Positions 7,681 through 15,609 of a DNA stretch of 64,000 nucleotides are shown in pieces. Position numbers and translations under genes: made by a program. The notes beneath the pieces are model-generated. The model did no database searches and had not been told where the DNA came from. It saw nothing but the letters and a program-made list of their open reading frames with translations. Numbering within the stretch: position 1 is the stretch's first letter; each line of letters opens with the position of its first letter. The DNA lies in NCBI GenBank assembly GCA_029975165.1, contig JARKPR010000012.1, positions 62,001-126,000 on the forward strand, in the 5' to 3' direction. The stretch is from Selenomonadales bacterium. Its GTDB lineage: Bacteria; Bacillota; Negativicutes; Sporomusales; UBA7701.

Positions 7681-8841
7681 ATGAAGCATCGTTATGTTTG
7701 GCTATTATCGGCAGGACATTTGTTTACCGACTTGAACCAAGGGGCGCTACCAGCCATCCTGCCTTTCATGATCACGGAATACAACCTGAGTTATGCTGCG
7801 GCGGCAGGGCTCGTTTTTGCGGCAAATTTCGTTTCTTCTGTTGTACAGCCGTTGTTCGGATACTTGGCCGACAGGGTTTCCAAGCCGTGGCTTATGCCTT
7901 CAGGTATTCTGCTAGCCGGGGCCGGATTGGCGGTCACTGGATTTCTTTCAAACTATTGGATGCTCTTTGCGGCTGTTACGGTTAGCGGCATAGGAATTGC
8001 CGCTTTTCATCCGGAAGCGGCGAGAATGGCCAATAAGGTTTCTGGCGAGAAAAAAGGCACTGGAATCAGCATCTTTTCCGTTGGCGGCAATGCGGGCTTT
8101 GCCTTGGGGCCAATTATTACTACAGCGTCATTATTGCTCTTTGGTTTAAAGGGAACCTTGATTCTTATAGTGCCCGCAATCATCATGGCGGCCATAGTAG
8201 CATCACAGGCCGGCAAATTGCATGAATTCCAGGTGCGTCCGAAAAAAATGGGAGATAGCCGGAACGAAATAGTGAAAGATGAATGGGCACCATTTTCAAG
8301 ACTTACTGTGGTCATATTCTGCCGTTCCATAATCTTCTATGGATTGAATACTTTCTTGCCGCTATATTGGATCAATGTTCTCCAGCAGTCGAAAGCCGTC
8401 GGCGGCACGGCGTTAACTATTTTATTTACAGTCGGAGCAGTCAGCACTCTATTGGGCGGGCGGTTAGCCGATCGCTACGGCTACAATAAGATCATTCGAA
8501 TCGGATTTGCCGCCCTCCTTCCGTTGTTGATTATTTTTAACTTCGTGAACGATGCCGCCTTGGCAACAGTACTGTTGATTCCTGTAGGCATGGCGCTATT
8601 CGCTCCTAACAGCCCTATGGTCGTACTGGGGCAAAAATATCTTCCCAATCGGCTTGGCTTGGCTTCCGGCGTTACCCTCGGTCTGGCCGTGAGCGTGGGC
8701 GGAATAACTGCTCCCATATTAGGCAGGTTTGCCGATATTTATGGATTAACATATGCAATGCATTTGATCTCTTATGTATCTATCGTAGCTGCAGTTATGG
8801 CTTTTACCCTGCCGATCCCGGGGACTAATTCGACTCGCTAA
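7681..8841 (+). CDS. MFS transporter, fosmidomycin-resistance (Fsr) type
   Basis: A 386-residue major facilitator protein with about twelve hydrophobic segments. The start HLFTDLNQGALPAILPFMI is characteristic of the Fsr family, whose E. coli member exports fosmidomycin. The MFS loop motif is visible as GYLADRVSKPW after helix 2 and GGRLADRYGYNKI after helix 8. ATG at 7681 follows GGAGG by seven bases; the open frame upstream from 7630 has no family similarity. It is probably controlled by the GntR regulator just upstream. An inverted repeat TTCATC-N9-GATGAA near 7640-7660 could be an operator. The substrate is not known. Confidence 0.85.
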   Translation: MKHRYVWLLSAGHLFTDLNQGALPAILPFMITEYNLSYAAAAGLVFAANFVSSVVQPLFGYLADRVSKPWLMPSGILLAGAGLAVTGFLSNYWMLFAAVTVSGIGIAAFHPEAARMANKVSGEKKGTGISIFSVGGNAGFALGPIITTASLLLFGLKGTLILIVPAIIMAAIVASQAGKLHEFQVRPKKMGDSRNEIVKDEWAPFSRLTVVIFCRSIIFYGLNTFLPLYWINVLQQSKAVGGTALTILFTVGAVSTLLGGRLADRYGYNKIIRIGFAALLPLLIIFNFVNDAALATVLLIPVGMALFAPNSPMVVLGQKYLPNRLGLASGVTLGLAVSVGGITAPILGRFADIYGLTYAMHLISYVSIVAAVMAFTLPIPGTNSTR

Positions 8842-8923
8842 ATTGCATGCCGGGAAAATTGCGGCGTGCCGGCCGTGGACGAAGAAAGGCGCCGACATAC
8901 ATTCGTGCGGCGCGTTAAACGCC

Positions 8924-9625
8924 TTACAATAAGGCATCGTCTTTCTTGTCAACATAGAGATTACCCTCGGGAGTAAACATGGCCAGCATTACATCTTCAA
9001 CACTTTTGACGCCCAGGTTGCGCAACTGAAGCTCCAGTTTTTGCAGCGATAAGCCGCTCTTGGCTAATCCCTGATCGATAATTTTCCCATCGATTATGAC
9101 TTCCGTGCCTGCTAAAGGGCTTACCGGAGTCTGGACTCCGGCGTTATTTAAGTCTTTCATTGTCGGGCTTTGATAGTCCGATTTTTTCAATACACTAAGC
9201 TGGCCGTCCGATTCGATCAGCGCTTTTTCGACTTGCTTGGGATCGAACGTCCCTTGCTCCCGGAGCATTTCCAGGAGATCATTGATATTGTAGTATCGTT
9301 TCTTCAGATTGTATTCTAAGATTTTACCCCTATCTATAACCAGAAGCGGTTCGGCTTCAATTATTTTTCGGGCGGGAATGAATCTTAGCGACAACATATT
9401 CATGGCCAAAACCCATAATGTCGAAACAACCAGCGCAATTATCCCCTCGCGAATGGTGAATTGGTCTGCGATGACTGCGGCACCAACATTGCCGAGGATT
9501 AAGCCGACAACAAAATCGTAAAAGGTTAACTCGGATAGAGTTCTTCTCCCCAAGATTCTCGTAATGATAAGGAGGCAAAGCAAGGTAATAAGGGTGCGAA
9601 TAATTATCCCCAGATCAGTTGCCAA
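8924..9625 (-). CDS. DUF421 membrane protein, YetF-like
   Basis: A 233-residue protein with three N-terminal membrane helices (about 7-28, 37-55 and 61-80) and a soluble C-terminal domain. The segment TLSELTFYDFVVGLILGN and the later pair ARKIIEAEPLLVIDRG and DLLEMLREQG are typical of the DUF421/YetF family of Bacillus and relatives. The family is widespread in spore formers and its function is not settled. The start is TTG at 9625, preceded by GGGAGGATAGGAAA. The gene stands alone, convergent with the MFS gene and tandem to the ArsR-rhodanese gene. Confidence 0.85.
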   Translation of the reverse strand: MATDLGIIIRTLITLLCLLIITRILGRRTLSELTFYDFVVGLILGNVGAAVIADQFTIREGIIALVVSTLWVLAMNMLSLRFIPARKIIEAEPLLVIDRGKILEYNLKKRYYNINDLLEMLREQGTFDPKQVEKALIESDGQLSVLKKSDYQSPTMKDLNNAGVQTPVSPLAGTEVIIDGKIIDQGLAKSGLSLQKLELQLRNLGVKSVEDVMLAMFTPEGNLYVDKKDDALL

Positions 9626-9793
9626 TTTCCTATCCTCCCAGAAGTATTGCCAGGTGCCACGCCGTACGCCCAGCCTTCTTATTCTATCCTTTATCAGTTC
9701 ACGCTATCAGCAGCTAAGCCTACATGGCGAAAAACGGGCGATGAGGCGCCGCCGCCGGTTGCCGGCTACGGTGGTGTATACATGCACACAGCT

Positions 9794-9842
9794 TAAAAAA
9801 ATAACGAGGACCTAACTGGTATTGATATACACCGGCTAGGTC
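9794..9842 (-). terminator. Terminator for the ArsR-rhodanese gene
   Basis: Read on the minus strand, GACCTAGCCGGT and ACCAGTTAGGTC pair (10 of 12, with wobble) around a 10-base loop. The hairpin is followed within about six bases by a T7 tract. It lies about 70 bases after the stop at 9910. Confidence 0.65.
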
Positions 9843-9909
9843 TTCGCTGTTTTCTTAGTCAGGAGATTTCTTGGTTCGTGCCGTTTTTTATGGCATTAAT
9901 GCGATATTC

Positions 9910-10566
9910 CTATTCATCGTTGCAGGAATACCATTCTTGCACACTTTCTTCGAGCCGTACAGCCTTGAACCCATGATCTCTTAAAATCTCTACTGCTTCT
10001 ACCGACAATAAGCAATAACGGCCACGGCAATATGCGACAATTTCTTGATTGAGCGGCAAGGTAGATAAATGCTTCTCCAATTCTTCCATGGGAATGGAAT
10101 TTGCGCCGGGAATATGCATCATCTCATACTCCTCCCTCGGCCTGACGTCAATCAGCGTAACCTTGCCCTCTTTCATCCGTTCAAGCAACTGGTCCATTTT
10201 AATTTGGTCCATATTGTCTTTATTGGTGTAGATTTCCTCCCGGAGTTTTTGAATTTCCGCAATGCGTTTCTCCGCCAGCAATTGTAAAGACAAAATGAAA
10301 TTTATTACGGTCTTATCCGCCAACTTGTAATGCGAGTAAAGTCCCTGTTTGTGATACTCCACCAGTCTGGCTTCCAGCAAGGTTTGCAAGTGCTGCGAAG
10401 TATTGGCCACACTCATATCCGTTTCCCGCGCGATGGCCTCCACCGTTTTGGACCCTTGCGTCAAAATATCCAATATCTCCAACCGCCTAGGACTCGCAAT
10501 CGCTTTGCCTATGCGGGCAAGCTGTGCATAGGTGCTGTCTTTAAAGGTTCGAGATTCGTTTAGCAT
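9910..10566 (-). CDS. ArsR-type regulator fused to a rhodanese domain
   Basis: A 218-residue protein. Residues about 15-95 are an ArsR winged helix (SPRRLEILDIL, SVANTSQHLQTL as recognition helix, GLYSHYKL wing). Residues about 118-215 are a rhodanese domain with DVRPREEYEMMHIPGA and the active-site loop CRGRYC. Rhodaneses carry persulfide on the first loop Cys, so the fusion suggests sensing or handling of reactive sulfur or a related thiophile. The ATG at 10566 is preferred over 10572 because it gives seven bases to GGGAGGG. It is divergent from the broken DUF401 transporter, whose promoter lies between them and is the likely target. Confidence 0.88.
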   Translation of the reverse strand: MLNESRTFKDSTYAQLARIGKAIASPRRLEILDILTQGSKTVEAIARETDMSVANTSQHLQTLLEARLVEYHKQGLYSHYKLADKTVINFILSLQLLAEKRIAEIQKLREEIYTNKDNMDQIKMDQLLERMKEGKVTLIDVRPREEYEMMHIPGANSIPMEELEKHLSTLPLNQEIVAYCRGRYCLLSVEAVEILRDHGFKAVRLEESVQEWYSCNDE

Positions 10567-10602
10567 CGGCATACCCTCCCGCTCAACTATTCAATTACTT
10601 TA

Positions 10603-10631
10603 TTGACTAGTATAACATAGATAGATATAAT
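10603..10631 (+). promoter_or_regulatory. Sigma-A promoter of the DUF401 pseudogene
   Basis: TTGACT at 10603-10608 and TATAAT at 10626-10631 are exactly 17 bases apart, a near-consensus promoter. It lies in the divergent region next to the ArsR-rhodanese gene, where that regulator could block it. Confidence 0.75.
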
Positions 10632-10680
10632 TTACAGTATACAAGCAACAATTAGCTGGAGAAATCTTTGGGAGCGGTGT

Positions 10681-11555
10681 ATGGAGATTATTAAACTACT
10701 TGCTGTTTTTGCTGTCATTGTTATTGTGCTGAAGCTAAAAAAGCCCTGCCTTCCGCCAGTGTGGTTGTTATTTGCGGCGACGTCGTGCAAAGGAGCGTTG
10801 GCGACTATTTATCGACAGAAGAAAAGGCTTTTATAACGACATATTATCGCCATATACCTGAAAGTGTACTTCCAACCTTCTCGTCTGTTATTATTGCCAT
10901 CAGTCTGACACAAGGAGCTGTCACGGTGGGCTCCTTTTTGATCGGCATGATCCCGATGGTAATTGCCTTAGCGATACTAGGATATGTCTTTTACCTGAGA
11001 AGGATTCCCAAGGAGACAATGATGCCTCCTAGCGATAACAAATGGAAGGACTTTTTGAATCTTTGCAAAGGATGTTGGCCTATTGCCCTGATTATCGTAC
11101 TCATTCTTATCTTTGATATCTCCGTATATATTGCGGCCGCTATTTCCATCGTGCTTTTTATTCTTACAGACCGCTTCAAATTATCAGAACTAAAGCCATT
11201 TGTAAAATCTGCGTTTGAGGCAAACCTTTTAATCAGCACCTTTTTTATCATGCTGTTTAAGGATGTCTTGAGCGCCACAGGTGTAATTTCTACCTTACCC
11301 GCCTTGTTTTCTAAACTGCCACTTCCCGAATTCCTGATTTTTTCACTCGTCTTTTTCGTTGGTACGGTTATCGGCGGTTCGCAAGCAATTGCGGTAATAG
11401 GCATACCGCTCGTATTTACGGCGATACCGGATGCTGGACTTCCCATGTTCATATTATTGACGGGGACAGCGTTCGCGGCCAATCAGATAACGCCAACTCA
11501 TGTATGCCTGCCTGTTACCGCTGAATACTTAAAATCAATTTTGGAGCCCTTGTAA
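10681..11555 (+). pseudogene. DUF401-family membrane transporter, broken by deletion and frameshift
   Basis: ATG at 10681 with GGGAG upstream opens a frame reading MEIIKLLAVFAVIVIVLKLKKP, a normal first helix for the DUF401 family. Soon after, the rest of the family continues in a different frame (KALPSASVV, then LSTEEKAFITTYYRHIPESVLP and five to six membrane helices to the stop at 11555). Known DUF401 proteins have further helices between these two parts. The simplest reading is an out-of-frame internal deletion near 10740-10760. The second frame is open for 264 codons from GTG at 10761 but lacks its own ribosome binding site. It keeps a near-consensus promoter. Confidence 0.7.
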
Positions 11556-11701
11556 CAGAATCTATACCTATAGTTACGTCCTTTTGCGCTATACTTATAG
11601 CTTACTATTTTCTTATGAGAGTATTTTTTTAACCTGAGAGGAGCGCGACGCTGGAACAAGCCAATACCGACCGGCAAAAAGAAGATTTGGAGGGATAAGC
11701 C

Positions 11702-12034
11702 ATGAAAGTGGGCCTAATTCGCTGTATGCAGACGGAAGATATGTGCCCGGCAACTACTTGTCTAAAAGTAATGAAGGACAAGAAGCTGGCCTTTGAAGGC
11801 GTAGAAGACGATGTGGAAATTATCGCTGTAAGCACCTGTGGTGGCTGCCCGGGCAAAAAGGCTGTAACCAGGGCTGCGGAAATGGTAAAACGGGGCGCAG
11901 ATACAATCGCTTTTGCTTCTTGTATCTTTAGAGGCACACCGATAGGATTTCCTTGCCCGCATGCGCAAGTTATGAAAGATGCCATTATAAAAAAAATAGG
12001 CGACACGATTCGGATCATTGACTATACTCACTGA
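11702..12034 (+). CDS. CGGC-domain protein
   Basis: A 110-residue cysteine-rich protein. It matches the CGGC domain in pattern: MKVGLIRCMQTEDMCPATTCL at the start, STCGGCPGKK at about residues 42-51, and later FASC and FPCPH. The conserved cysteines probably bind a metal or cluster or carry a redox function; the family's role is not established. The ATG at 11702 follows TTGGAGGG. It lies 146 bases after the DUF401 remnant and has no close partner. Confidence 0.8.
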   Translation: MKVGLIRCMQTEDMCPATTCLKVMKDKKLAFEGVEDDVEIIAVSTCGGCPGKKAVTRAAEMVKRGADTIAFASCIFRGTPIGFPCPHAQVMKDAIIKKIGDTIRIIDYTH

Positions 12035-12123
12035 GTGATAGAGGGCTGGGCTTAACCTATAGCGGAGGTGGGGCACGCCAACGATTTAGCAGGAAAAGCA
12101 CGCTTTGAGCGATATCAAATCAT

Positions 12124-12642
12124 TTAAGTGAGCTGTTCGTACAGCTCTCTGAAAATCCGGATGTGGCGTTTCTCGTCGAGGATGATGCGGTTTAAGATCG
12201 CCGTGATGTTCCTGTCGCAGATAGTGTTCGACTGTCTGGTATACTTGCAGATGGCCGCTTTTTCCGCTTCGATTGATTCGGCTATCAAGGCGCGTATGTC
12301 GCACGGGTAACTGATAAACGCGGGCGACCACCAGCGCATGCGTGTCCGCCCGCACCAGAGCCGCGGGTCTGCCCCGAGCAGCAGTGCAAGCTCGGCGAAT
12401 ATATTGAGATGGTGCATTTCAATGATGCTGATATGGTGAAAGCATGCCGAAATTGAGCAAAACTGCGGCTTCGTTACCACGGCAATGTAGAAATACCGAG
12501 TGACGTCACTCATCTCGGAAACAACGTCCCCCATGTTGCTGAGCATCTCGTCGGCATAGACGAGGTTTGGTTCATCCACGCGCACTGGCGGGTACGGCGC
12601 GTTCACCTTGTAGTGGCATTCGTTGGTGTTGTTATCATCCAT
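12124..12642 (-). CDS. Ferritin-like di-iron protein, possibly a coat or stress protein
   Basis: A 172-residue four-helix protein. Ferritin-like metal ligands are visible as E and EMHH in the first helix pair, EAEKAAI in the third and DEKRH in the last, giving the ExxH pattern. The N-terminus reads NAPYPPVRVDEPNLVYADEML, similar to small spore-coat-associated ferritin-like proteins of Firmicutes. I chose ATG at 12642 because GGAAGGAG lies eight bases upstream; the frame is open further. The second half is His- and Arg-rich. Whether it stores iron, detoxifies peroxide or forms part of the spore coat cannot be read from the sequence. Confidence 0.7.
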   Translation of the reverse strand: MDDNNTNECHYKVNAPYPPVRVDEPNLVYADEMLSNMGDVVSEMSDVTRYFYIAVVTKPQFCSISACFHHISIIEMHHLNIFAELALLLGADPRLWCGRTRMRWWSPAFISYPCDIRALIAESIEAEKAAICKYTRQSNTICDRNITAILNRIILDEKRHIRIFRELYEQLT

Positions 12643-12763
12643 CCATATTGCTCCTTCCGCATACCGGTACGGTACAGCGTATTCGTGCGGATAGAAGATT
12701 GTGATAGTGCCGCCAACCTGCGGGTACGGCGTTTTGGCACGCAAGTTCTGCAAAGTAATTAAT

Positions 12764-12841
12764 CAGGGGGAAGGCATTGGCCTTCCCCCTGTCAGGTTTG
12801 CGCTAGGGTTGTCTTTCCCGGTGTTGGGAAAGCGTCTTTTT
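12764..12841. repeat. Two hairpins between the ferritin-like gene and spoVT
   Basis: The first is a perfect 12-bp inverted repeat (CAGGGGGAAGGC, loop ATTG, GCCTTCCCCCTG) at 12764-12791. The second is CTTTCCC-N6-GGGAAAG at 12813-12832 followed by T6 on the plus strand. The first probably ends spoVT transcription on the minus strand, although the following tract (ATTAATTACTTTG) is only moderately T-rich. The second has a proper T-tract only in the plus direction, where no gene precedes it. Confidence 0.6.
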
Positions 12842-12885
12842 CTATGCCACTGTTTCTTAGTCAATCATTTTATGCAGGCAAAAGG

Positions 12886-13392
12886 TTATCTCGTTTGCTT
12901 ACCAATAAACTTGGCGGCCGTTTCCACAAGCTTTAATTCCAGATCGCCTAGCGGGGCAATGCCTTTGGACAGTAAAATGACAAGACCCGCAGTGTCGTCG
13001 TTAACAACAATACTGGAAAAAGCCGCGCTTATTTTTTCGTCTTTATCCTGGAAAAGCCCTGATGGGGATTTCTGGCTTTCTTCCAGCCAATTATCCGGGA
13101 GAGGTTTACCGAGCCATTCGCGTTGCGGACTCCCCGCGACGGCGACGAAGGCCTCCTTATCCGCCACCAGCGCTATATGTCCGGTTACCTCAGCCAGGGT
13201 TTTGGCGTAGTCTTTTGCGGCCTCGGCAATTTCTCCTGTGGCGGGAGAGTATTTTTTTAGCATCACACTGTTACCGGAGGTAAAGATTTCGAGTGGATCT
13301 CCTTCGCGGATACGGAGTGTCCTTCTAAGCTCCTTCGGCATCACTACGCGTCCTAGATCATCGATCCGTCTGACAATGCCAGTAGGTTTCAT
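12886..13392 (-). CDS. spoVT: Stage V sporulation protein T
   Basis: A 168-residue regulator. Residues 1-50 are an AbrB-type swapped-hairpin DNA-binding domain (MKPTGIVRRIDDLGRVVMPKE, EGDPLEIF). Residues about 60-165 form a GAF-like domain. This two-domain layout and length are those of SpoVT, a forespore regulator of sigma-G genes and spore coat and germination functions in Bacillus. ATG at 13392 follows GGGAGTG by seven bases; the open upstream frame is not conserved. It is single and divergent from the methylthioadenosine cluster. This is strong evidence that the organism forms endospores. Confidence 0.9.
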   Translation of the reverse strand: MKPTGIVRRIDDLGRVVMPKELRRTLRIREGDPLEIFTSGNSVMLKKYSPATGEIAEAAKDYAKTLAEVTGHIALVADKEAFVAVAGSPQREWLGKPLPDNWLEESQKSPSGLFQDKDEKISAAFSSIVVNDDTAGLVILLSKGIAPLGDLELKLVETAAKFIGKQTR

Positions 13393-13749
13393 GTTATCAC
13401 TCCCGCACTTTGTGTTTTTTTGCGCCCAATAATAATAGCTTTCCTTTTCTTGTCGCTTGAAAATCATGGGGATTAGGACCACATTTGCCATTTATTATGG
13501 AGCCAACCTGATGGCGAATCTGTTTGTCCGCAGTGACGGGAATAACTGCATCAGGCTGTTGGATTCAATTCGGCAGTTGAAAAAAGGGAAGCCTCGGAGA
13601 AGGTTCTGGCCGATGATCAGGGTCTTTACGGATAATGAGCCACTTTTTACCGTCTGCGGGGAGGAAAACGGGCCTCGCAGGTACAATATATTACACTTTG
13701 GACACCCTAATATCGCCCGAAAATATACAATACTGGAGGACGCGACAAC

Positions 13750-14544
13750 ATGGCGAGGATAGCGATCATCGGCGGAACTGGGCTGTACGATCCGCGCATT
13801 TTGAGCAACGTCCGCGAGGAGCAGGTAGCCACGCCGTACGGTGAGGTGGCTTATAAGGTCGGCGAATATGGCGGCGAAGCGGTCGCGTTCATCCCCCGCC
13901 ACGGCAGCAAGCATTCCATCCCGCCTCATCTCATCAACTACCGGGCCAACATCTGGGCGATGAAGAAGATCGGCGTCCAAAGCATAATCGCCACGACCGC
14001 GGTGGGTTCGCTCAACCGGAAGATGGCGCCGGGGCATTTCGTGCTGACCGACCAGTTCCTCGACTTCACCAAGAACCGGGTGACGACTTTTTACGAGGGC
14101 GGCGAACGCGGCGTGGTGCACGTGGACGTGACCGAGCCTTATTGCCCGACGCTGCGCGCCGTCCTCTACAAGGCGGCGCGGGACCACGGCATCGCGGCGC
14201 ACGAACGGGGCACGTACGTGTGCGCCGAAGGACCGCGCTTCGAGACGCCGGCTGAGATCAAGGCCTATGCCCTGCTGGGCGGCGACCTGGTCGGCATGAC
14301 GAACGTGCCGGAGGTCGTGCTGGCCAGGGAGGCGGAGATGTGTTACGCGACAGTGTCGATGGTGACCAATTACGCCGCCGGCATCTCCCTCCGGCCGCTG
14401 ACCCACGGCGAGGTGCTGGACGCCATGGGGGCCAACGTGGAGAATATCAAAAAGCTGGTCATGACGGCGATCGAGCGCCTCGACCCGGCGGCCGACTGCG
14501 CCTGCCGGCGGGCGCTGGCCGAATACGGCGGCTTCAAACTGTAG
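13750..14544 (+). CDS. mtnP: Methylthioadenosine phosphorylase family, probably S-methyl-5'-thioinosine phosphorylase
   Basis: A 264-residue PNP/MTAP-family enzyme: GGTGLYDP (phosphate loop), RHG and H, NYRAN, TTAVGSL, EGPRFET and NVPEVVLAREAEMCYA. It releases the purine base and yields methylthioribose-1-phosphate. In 6-aminopurine MTAPs the base-binding loop reads TDYD. Here it is TNYA (N207 and A209), the kind of change known to shift the Pseudomonas enzyme to 6-oxopurines such as methylthioinosine. That fits the deaminase MtaD encoded in the same run of genes. ATG at 13750 follows CTGGAGG. It is the first gene of a five-gene operon. Confidence 0.85.
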   Translation: MARIAIIGGTGLYDPRILSNVREEQVATPYGEVAYKVGEYGGEAVAFIPRHGSKHSIPPHLINYRANIWAMKKIGVQSIIATTAVGSLNRKMAPGHFVLTDQFLDFTKNRVTTFYEGGERGVVHVDVTEPYCPTLRAVLYKAARDHGIAAHERGTYVCAEGPRFETPAEIKAYALLGGDLVGMTNVPEVVLAREAEMCYATVSMVTNYAAGISLRPLTHGEVLDAMGANVENIKKLVMTAIERLDPAADCACRRALAEYGGFKL

Positions 14545-14560
14545 GAGCGGGGGATAAATT

Positions 14561-15607
14561 TTGCGATCACTGACATGGCAACAGGGCTGCCTGCGGCTGC
14601 TCGACCAGACGGCCCTGCCGGGGCGGACGGAGTATATCGACTGCCGCGACTGGCGCCGCGTGGCCGAAGCCATCAGGAAGTTGGAGGTGCGGGGCGCCCC
14701 GGCCATCGGCGCGGCGGCGGCCTTCGGCCTGGTGCTGGCGGCCCGCGAGCTGGCCGCCGGGCCGGCCGAGTTCCGGCCGGCGCTGCTGGCGGCGGCCGGG
14801 GAGCTGCGGGCGACGAGGCCGACGGCCGTCAACCTTTTTTGGGCGCTCGACAGGATGCTGGCGGTGGTTGGCCGCCACCGCGACGATACCTCGCCGGCGG
14901 CCGTGGCGGCCGCCCTTGAAGAGGAGGCAATGGCCATCGCCCGCGAGGACGAGGTGGTCAACAGCCGCATCGCGATGAGCGGCGCGCCCCTTTTTTCGCC
15001 GGGCAGCGCCGTGCTCACCCATTGCAACGCCGGGGCGCTGGCGACGGTGGCGTTCGGGACCGCGCTCGGCGTCATCGGCGAGGCCTGGCGGCAGGGGCGG
15101 ATAAGCCGCGTGTTCGCCGACGAGACCCGCCCGCTGCTGCAGGGCGCGCGGCTGACGGCGTGGGAGCTAGTCCAGGAAGGCATCCCGGTGACGCTGATCA
15201 CCGACAGCATGGCCGGCTGGGTGATGAAACTGGGGCTGGCGCAGGCGGCGATCGTCGGCGCCGACCGCATAACCGCCGGCGGCGACGTGGCCAACAAGAT
15301 CGGCACGTATACCGTGGCCGTGCTGGCGCAAAGGCACGGCATCCCCTTTTACGTGGCCGCGCCCCTCTCGACGTTCGATTTTTCTCTCGACAGCGGGGAT
15401 GACATCCCCATCGAGGAACGCCACCCGGCCGAGGTGACCGGCTTCGGCGGCGTGCGCACCGCTCCCGCGGGCGTTGACGTTTTCAACCCCGCTTTCGACG
15501 TCACCCCCAGCGAGCTGGTCACAGCGATAATAACCGAGCACGGCGTGCTGCGGCCCCCTTTGCGGGTGGCCATCGCCGCCCTGCGCGATAAGAAAGGCGG
15601 CCGATAA
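14561..15607 (+). CDS. mtnA: Methylthioribose-1-phosphate isomerase
   Basis: A 348-residue MtnA. It isomerises 5-methylthioribose-1-phosphate to methylthioribulose-1-phosphate. The catalytic Cys is C155 in [10 protein letters not shown] and the catalytic Asp is D235 in [17 protein letters not shown] lies near the N-terminus. The related eIF2B-type and ribose-1,5-bisphosphate isomerases are less likely given these motifs and the context. The start is TTG at 14561 with AGGAGCGGGGG upstream, 16 bases after mtnP. MtnA also accepts 5-deoxyribose-1-phosphate in some bacteria, which would let the operon dispose of 5'-deoxyadenosine from radical SAM enzymes. Confidence 0.93.
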   Translation: MRSLTWQQGCLRLLDQTALPGRTEYIDCRDWRRVAEAIRKLEVRGAPAIGAAAAFGLVLAARELAAGPAEFRPALLAAAGELRATRPTAVNLFWALDRMLAVVGRHRDDTSPAAVAAALEEEAMAIAREDEVVNSRIAMSGAPLFSPGSAVLTHCNAGALATVAFGTALGVIGEAWRQGRISRVFADETRPLLQGARLTAWELVQEGIPVTLITDSMAGWVMKLGLAQAAIVGADRITAGGDVANKIGTYTVAVLAQRHGIPFYVAAPLSTFDFSLDSGDDIPIEERHPAEVTGFGGVRTAPAGVDVFNPAFDVTPSELVTAIITEHGVLRPPLRVAIAALRDKKGGR

Positions 15608-15609
15608 TA

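Noticed and set aside
8842-8923. Terminator between the convergent MFS and DUF421 genes
   Set aside because: GGCGCCG and CGGCGC can pair, but the loop is long and no T-tract follows on either strand.
11653-11700. Short frame LEQANTDRQKEDLEG just before the CGGC gene
   Set aside because: It looks protein-like and may be the tail of a lost gene, but it is only about 16 codons and has no start codon other than CTG.
13493-13749. Possible SAM or SAH riboswitch before the mtnP operon
   Set aside because: The context invites one, but the 257 bases show no SAM-I kink-turn core, SAH aptamer or terminator hairpin. I also found no convincing promoter.
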